Source of the DNA: Camillea tinctor
Taxonomy: Eukaryota > Ascomycota > Sordariomycetes > Xylariales > Xylariaceae
Direction of reading: 5' to 3'
DNA length: 64,000 nt
Assembly (NCBI GenBank): GCA_022578605.1
Contig: MU394160.1
Coordinates: 22,542-86,541, forward strand
Part shown: positions 60,318 through 64,000 of the stretch, piece after piece
Layout: each line of letters opens with the position of its first letter
How positions within the stretch are numbered: position 1 is the stretch's first letter
Position numbers and translations under genes: made by a program
The notes under the pieces: model-generated
The model's input: the letters and a program-made list of their open reading frames with translations, nothing else
What the model was told of the DNA's origin: nothing
Databases searched by the model: none

Positions 60318-61577
60318 GCAAAAAAATAGTTTATTTAATATAATTTAAAATATTTTTAAATTAGTTTTATTTTTATTAATTTTTTTTGCTTTTATGTTAA
60401 AAAATGTAATTGCTATTTAGTTGTAATAATATTAAACCTTATTTTATTTTATATTAAAATAACGTTTTATTGCAAAATACATATTAATAAAACACTAATA
60501 CTTTAATATATTATAAAAAAAATATATTACTGCTTAACTCGTTAAAATTATTAAAAATATAATATAAAATTAACTTTGCTAAATTTTAATTATATAATAC
60601 ACATTTAAAAAAAACTTAAACTTATTTTTAAAAATATTATATAATTTTTTTATATAATTATTTTTTTTATTTCATACTTTTTTAAACTGCTTAATAATTA
60701 TAAAAAAGCATATGTTATTTATAATCCTTTTTAAGGAAATTATATAATAAAATTACCTTTTTTAATTTTTAATTAGTATATATATTTGCTTATATTTATT
60801 ACCTTTAAAAATAAACAGTTAACTTGTTAAAAAAAAAAACCATAACCTTTAAAGTCTTATATAAGCCCTTACTTTCTGTTTAAGTAGTTTAAAAAAAGTA
60901 ATTAATATAAAAAACCTTAAAAATATTTTTATTTTAAAAAAATATATAAGTATAATAATTATGCATTTAAAAATACGGCGCTTTTTTAGCCTTAATTACC
61001 TCTTATAAGTTAAAAAGGTAAAAAAAAAAAGTAAAAAAAATATATTTAAATAGCAAAATTAAAAAGTTTAATAGCATAAATAATATCGCTATATACATTG
61101 CAAAAAAATTACAAACAATGCAACTATTTAATAATTTTAAAGTCTATTACGCCTAATATTAAAAATCAAATAAAAAAATTACTATAAATAAATTAATTAT
61201 CTTAAAATCGTAATCTTACCTTCTTACTAATAATAAGTAATTTAACATAATTATTTCCATAAAAGTTTAAAATATTAATTTAAAATTATGCACCAAAGTT
61301 TTTAAATTAAAATGTATTATTTAATAAAGTTAAAAAAAAAAAATAAAATCACAAAGCCATTTCTTTTCTTTTTTATAAAGCTTAAAAACAATTATTCTTT
61401 ATATTAACTAATAAAGCTATTTTTTTTTAACCTTATATAAGTTTTTTTTATATTAAAATAATATTAACAAAATTTCTTATCTTACTAATATATTAAAACG
61501 TGCTACATAATTACCGTTAACTTTACTAACATAAATACCTTATTTTATTATAGCCATATAAAGTATAAATTAAAATT
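60318..61577 (-). repeat. Long inverted repeat 2, left arm
   Basis: Its reverse complement matches 62545-64000: GGCTATAATAAAATAAGGTA at the inner end, CAATAAAACGTTATTTTAAT in the outer part, and AAATAAACTATTTTTTT at the far end. The right arm is about 200 bp longer because of an extra segment near 63.1-63.33 kb. The left arm retains more G and C. Confidence 0.75.
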
Positions 61578-61582
61578 GCTAT

Positions 61583-62437
61583 AGTATTTATTTAAAATCA
61601 TATTATTTAAATCTTTTAAAGCGTTTTTAATATTTTATTAACGCTTTTTTAAATATAAAAGCTATTAAACAAAAATCGTTATTTTTAATATTTTATATAA
61701 AAATTAATGCCTATATTACTTTTTATTATAAAATACTATTTTTATAATTAAAAGTTTCTTATTTTAATACTTAAAAGTTAAATGCTTAAAAAACCCTTTA
61801 ATTTATTATAAGTAATAATGTTATTAATTCTTATAATTAATCTATATTTTTTAAAGCTATAGCATCTTTATCTTCGATAATTTCTTATTAATTCTCTTTT
61901 TAAAACTATTGTTATTATTATTATTGCTAAGTTCTTTATATTAAAAAACCTAATTAACTATTACCTAATATTATAAATAATAATAGCGCTAAAAACAAAA
62001 ATAATATAAATCGTTATTTTTAAAAAAAAGGAAAATATAAGTTATATATTACAAAACGAAATATTTAAAAAACTTGTTTATTTAACATAAAAAAAATGCT
62101 AATATTGCTACTACTATATCTTATCCTGCTATGCCTTTAAATAAAAATATAAAATATTAATAATAGTTTTTCGTATTTACCTTAAATTGCTATGTTTTTA
62201 AATAAAAATATAAAGTATTTAAAAAAATTTTTACTTTATAAATCTATATTACTATATATTTAGCAACACTAATCAATATTAATAAGTATACATATTAAAA
62301 AAAATAATAACAAATATAAAAAACAATTATGTATTTATGTTTAAAAAAGAAACTATTTAACTAAGGTTACGCAGGAAAGCGCAACCTATTTATGCGTAAG
62401 GTACATAGTGACTTCCTGTTCTTATTATGCAACCATT
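61583..62437 (-). repeat. Long inverted repeat 1, right arm
   Basis: Partner of 55377-56250 in opposite orientation. Its outer end (62350-62437) carries the least mutated version of the core, with AAAGCGCAACCTATTTATGC and GTGACTTCCTGTTC still readable. Confidence 0.75.
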
Positions 62438-62544
62438 ACTTAATTAAATAATTCCTTTTTTAAATATAAATATACAATTGTTTTTCACACTTGTTATTAT
62501 TTCTATCTTTTTTAATACATACACCTACTAACAATAACTTTAAT

Positions 62545-64000
62545 TTACATTTTATACAGCTATAATAAAATAAGGTATTTATATTAATAAAGTTAATAAT
62601 AATTATATAGCACATTTTAACGTATTAATAAAATAAAAAATTTTACTAATATTACTTTAATATAAAAAAAATTTATATAAAGTTAAAAAAAATAGCTTTA
62701 TTAATTAGCATAAAAAATAATTGTTTTTAAGTTTTATAAAAAAAAGAAAAAATAACTTTACAATTTTTTTTTTTAATTTTAATAAATAATAAGTTTTAAC
62801 TTAAAAACTTTAATGCATAATTTTAAACTAATATTTTAAACTTTTATAAAAATAATTACGCTAAACTATTTATTATTAATAAAAAAATAAAATTATAACT
62901 TTAAAATAATTAACTTATTAATAATAATTTTTTTATTTAATTTTTAATATTAAGCGTAATAAACTTTAAAACTATTAAATAATTGCATTATTTACAATTT
63001 TTTTACAATATATATAGCAATATTACTTATGCTATTAAACTTTTTAACTTTACTACTTAAGCATATTTTTTTTTTTTTTTTTTTTTTACTTTTTTAAATA
63101 ATTATAAAATTAAACAATATAGCTTATATAAAATATTCTTTATATTAAAAAAATTTTAATATAAGTAATAACCTTTTTTTTTTTCTTAAAAATATATTAA
63201 AAAATATATTTTTAAATACAATCCCGTTTATAATATTAAAATGCCACGTTAATAAATTATACTTTTTTAATATTTTTTTTTATATTTATACTTTATTAAA
63301 CTTTAATATATTTATAATTATATTTACTTATAAAAAGTAATTAAAGCTAAAAAAGCATTATACTTTTAAATATATAATTACTATATTTATATATTTTTAA
63401 AGCTTTTTATATTAATTACTTTTTTTAAGCTATTTAAACAAAAAATAAAAGCTTGCATAAAACTTTAAAAGTTATAGTTTTTTTTTTAACGAATTAACTG
63501 CTTATTTTTAAAAATAATAAATATAAATAAGCATACATATTAATTAAAAATTAAAAAAAGCAATTTTATTACATAATTTTTTTAAAAAGAATTGCAAATA
63601 ATATATATTTTTTTATAATTATAAAGCAATTTAAAAAAGCATAAAATAAAAAAAATAATTATATAAAAAAATATATATAACATTTTTAAAAATAAATTTA
63701 AGTTTTTTTTAAATATGTGCTATATAATTAAAATTTAGCAAAACTAATTTTATGCTATATTTTTAATAATTTTAATAAGCTAAACAATAATATACTTTTT
63801 TTATAATATATTAAAATATTAATGTTTTATTAATATATATTTTGCAATAAAACGTTATTTTAATATAAAATAAAATAAAGTTTAATATTATTATAATTAA
63901 ATAGTAATTATATTTTTTAATATAAAAATAAAAAAAGTTAATAAAAGTAAAATTAATTTAAAAATATTTTAAATTATGCTAAATAAACTATTTTTTTATT
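62545..64000 (+). repeat. Long inverted repeat 2, right arm, runs off the window
   Basis: Partner of 60318-61577. Together they form a palindrome centred near 62.06 kb with a roughly 1-kb non-palindromic centre. Homology is still present at the last base, so the arm is longer than seen here. Confidence 0.75.

Larger units (their letters stand above)
54301..64000. other. RIP-type AT-rich, ORF-free island
   Basis: By eye well over 80% A+T, with almost no CpG and very many TA, TTA and TAA words. No frame of 60 codons or more exists on either strand, because stop codons are everywhere. Repeats inside it (next entries) differ mainly by C/T and G/A changes. This is the known picture of duplicated transposon DNA mutated by RIP in Pezizomycotina and packed as H3K9me3 heterochromatin. 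The island reaches the window edge, so its full size, and whether it is centromeric, subtelomeric or an isolated block, cannot be seen. No transposase, reverse transcriptase or integrase can be read. Confidence 0.85.

Noticed and set aside
54301..64000. Mitochondrial DNA insertion as the cause of the AT-rich block
   Set aside because: No mitochondrial gene, rRNA or tRNA can be read, and internal repeats differ mainly by transitions, which fits RIP better.

Overview
The window is nuclear DNA of a filamentous ascomycete (Pezizomycotina, most likely Sordariomycetes; the class is an inference). Short introns of about 50-125 bp have GT...AG ends and CTAAC/CTGAC-type branch sites. Intergenic DNA is rich in C/T tracts. 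The recognisable genes are eukaryotic and mitochondrial housekeeping types (cytochrome c heme lyase, ADCK2-type ABC1 kinase, Trf4-type poly(A) polymerase) mixed with fungal secreted and orphan proteins. The last 9.7 kb is an extremely AT-rich, ORF-free block typical of repeats destroyed by repeat-induced point mutation (RIP).

Layout. 0.25-1.5 kb: an intronless conserved fungal protein. 1.5-11.2 kb: a 9.7-kb tract between convergent 3' ends with no supportable gene, only microsatellites and a G-quadruplex-type run. 11.2-20.2 kb: an accessory stretch with two related cysteine-rich orphans (11.2 and 19.3 kb), an LTR-like relic holding a TA-flanked MITE, a three-exon HNH-nuclease-domain gene, a single-pass membrane sensor-like protein, a 308-bp MITE and decayed coding scraps. 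23.2-26.2 kb: two small secreted proteins with dibasic processing sites. 26.6-30.6 kb: two mitochondrial genes, ADCK2-type kinase and cytochrome c heme lyase, sharing a divergent promoter. 33.6 kb: a 66-residue membrane microprotein behind a pyrimidine-rich leader. 34.7 kb: an intron-containing tRNA-Ala(CGC). 36.0-37.7 kb: a metal-dependent amidohydrolase. 39.1 kb: a 177-residue orphan. 42.4-45.0 kb: the Trf4-type nucleotidyltransferase. 46.5-47.25 kb: LTR relics. 47.9-48.4 kb: a Cys-rich orphan. 49.5-53.3 kb: a short-chain dehydrogenase and a cytochrome P450 in tandem. 54.3-64.0 kb: the AT-rich island, built from nested large inverted repeats.

Genes working together. The kinase and the heme lyase both serve mitochondrial respiration and are divergently placed. 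The SDR-P450 pair has the form of a small oxidative secondary-metabolism module beside heterochromatin, but no backbone synthase, transporter or regulator is in view. The other genes look independent. Splice models were built by hand from frame continuity, splice signals and family motifs; no search or transcript evidence was available.
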